DNA of 64,000 nt from Amaranthus tricolor (lineage: Eukaryota > Streptophyta > Magnoliopsida > Caryophyllales > Amaranthaceae): the NCBI RefSeq assembly GCF_026212465.1, contig NC_080058.1, forward strand, positions 20,569,528 through 20,633,527. The letters run 5' to 3'. Shown in pieces: positions 62,579 to 64,000 of this stretch (the first letter of the stretch is position 1; every line of letters begins with the position of its first letter). The translations under genes were made by a program, and so were the position numbers. Under the pieces are notes generated by a model. That model did not search any database. It saw only the letters and a program-made list of their open reading frames with translations, and was not told the DNA's origin.

Positions 62579-64000
62579 TGTTGGACCTCTTGAGTTTTGA
62601 TGATGACTACACTTTAGCAAATATGTGTTTAGAGATTTTGTGCAGGTCGATATCCGATTAATTTTGATCGTTGATAGTACCTATGGCTTAGTTCATGGGA
62701 ATATACATGTCAAAAGGTTTCAAGAGATGTTAGAAGAGTATATCACGTGGGATGTAAAATGGAGACAGGAAGTCTACTGTTCCCAGGTTTGATGTTCTAG
62801 CAAGTTGGAATTTGGAGACAGCGCAGTGTTCCCAAACTGAAGTCAATTTACGTTAGCTAATAAATTCTATCTTTTATTTTTTTTAATGTATTTAAATTAA
62901 TTGGTTGCATTAGTTTATTAAAGTTAATTGGCAAAAAGAATTTCTAAAATTCCTCACGTATGGGTTTCAAGATTAATTCCTTATTTTTAGGAGATAAACT
63001 TGGATCTACTAAAAAGTAGGAACAGCAGTTAGGTCTTAATTATTTTTGGATTTTCTGAAAAATAATAAAAATAATCTTTTCCTAAAAATAGTAAAAATAA
63101 CCATTTTCTAAGAATTAGTCAAAAGATAACCGTTTTTAGAATTAGTCAAAAGATAACCGTTTTACCAAACCGTTTTCTAAATATAGCATGAAGTTCCAGC
63201 CATTAATTTGGGGAACAGGAATTACTACTGAAGAAACTGCTACTTTAGGGAACAGCGGTTATTAAGGAACAGTGGTTAATAGGGTATAGCGGTTACTGAT
63301 TGCCTTAACCGTTTGTTTGATTTATTCAAAGGCTGAAGTATTAATCGTTTTGTGATTCATTCAGCATCATTCATTGATCCATGACTAAGGATAATGGATT
63401 GGAATATTCCTTTTTATTAGGGACTTTAGCTCTATAAATAGTGGACTCGGTTATTCTTCAAAACTCGCCTAAGTATGAGCCATTAAATCATACGTAATTT
63501 TGGGAGAATTTTTACAAGAAAATTTTGTTTTTAAAAATGCCAATTAATTTATAATATTTTCTTGTGCAACTCATTGATTTTATTTTTAGAGAATTTTTAT
63601 CCTTTGTAAGGGTTTTTGAGAGAATTTGTAATTAGACTCGGGTGAGTCTAAGGGGGAAATTAGATAGCTTTTAATGAAGCTAGAGAAGAGATTAGCTTTG
63701 AGTAAAGCTAAGGAGAAAGCTTCTAGTGAAGCTAGTGGTGAGAATTAGCTTTTAGTGAAGCTAAGTTTGTTGCTTTGAGTGAAGCAATTTAAGAGAGAAG
63801 AGTTGGCCTAGTTGATGCGCTTCGAGTGAAGAAAGATGTTTAATGTAATTGTAACGAGTTGCCTTAAACATAGTGGAGAATTTAGAAATCCCGTAGGGTC
63901 GTGGTTTTTCCTTCTATTTAGGCCTAGAAGGTTTCCACGTAAAAATCGTTTGTCTCTTTTAATTATTTCGCTCTAAGTTTAAGCTTTATTTATTTTATTC
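62579..64000 (+). repeat. 3' LTR of the second copy (incomplete at the window edge)
   Basis: Starts TGTTGGACCTCTTGAGTTTT. It contains TATA TCTATAAATAGTGG (63431-63444) and the GTTTCCACGT...GTCTC stretch near 63930-63958 that also occurs near the end of the other LTR, so only the last part is missing. Confidence 0.88.
63432..63441 (+). promoter_or_regulatory. TATA box of the second copy's LTR
   Basis: CTATAAATAG, at the same relative place as 45751-45760 in the other element. Confidence 0.65.

Larger units (their letters stand above)
57139..64000 (+). mobile_element. Second Sirevirus-like copia copy, 5'-truncated, 3' LTR cut by window edge
   Basis: It starts abruptly inside integrase ([17 protein letters not shown]) with no 5' LTR, PBS, gag or protease. 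Layout after that equals the minus-strand element: pol, ~0.5-kb spacer, env-position ORF, UTR, PPT and LTR. It is close in sequence to that element but a separate copy. Confidence 0.9.

Overview
The window is nuclear DNA of a flowering plant. The evidence is GT-AG introns, coiled-coil NLR resistance genes, a DUF4220/DUF594 membrane protein gene, Ty1/copia and Ty3/gypsy retrotransposons, Mutator-like and CACTA transposons, and very AT-rich intergenic DNA with long TA arrays. A eudicot is likely, perhaps Caryophyllales, but the species cannot be fixed from sequence alone. No rRNA, tRNA or CRISPR array was recognised by eye.

Genic left end (1-12,400). Two NLR-type resistance genes lie on the minus strand. 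The first is cut by the left window edge and carries a 135-bp in-frame minisatellite inside its kinase-2 motif. The second (5591-7993) is complete, but its kinase-2 and MHD motifs are degenerate. A two-exon DUF4220/DUF594 gene (10182-12380) faces the other way. Between the divergent pair is a 0.67-kb fold-back made of 22-bp units. Small repeats, a fold-back, a Stowaway-like piece and a copia RNase H remnant fill the space between the NLRs.

Transposon-dominated remainder (12,700-64,000). In order:
(1) a 6.2-kb non-autonomous LTR retrotransposon on the minus strand, with TSD ACTAT, 1.4-kb LTRs, PBS and PPT;
(2) a decayed copia gag;
(3) a 7.2-kb Mutator-like element with a 10-bp TSD, a dead transposase joined to a plant-mobile-domain gene, subterminal palindromes and an internal tandem duplication;
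(4) noncoding LTR-derived DNA of gypsy type with an 800-bp TA array, a 57-bp minisatellite and stacked PPT/LTR junctions;
(5) a 9.2-kb Sirevirus-like copia element on the minus strand (TSD CTTGT), with an intact 1073-codon pol frame and an intact 557-codon env-position ORF, but a 3' LTR that has lost U3 and the PPT;
(6) a CACTA element from 48,081 with decayed TNP2 and second-gene reading frames and a possible C48-like protease;
(7) a second Sirevirus-like copy on the plus strand. It begins in the middle of integrase inside a CACTA tandem repeat, and its 3' LTR runs off the right edge.

How it fits together. Only the two NLRs and the DUF4220/DUF594 gene look like host genes. The rest is layered mobile DNA, mostly broken by stops, frameshifts and deletions. 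Best candidates for something new are: the kinase-2 minisatellite made from the gene's own DNA in a shifted frame; the MULE palindromes with compensatory base changes; the MULE duplication with a templated filler at its junction; and the intact env-position ORF of the Sirevirus.
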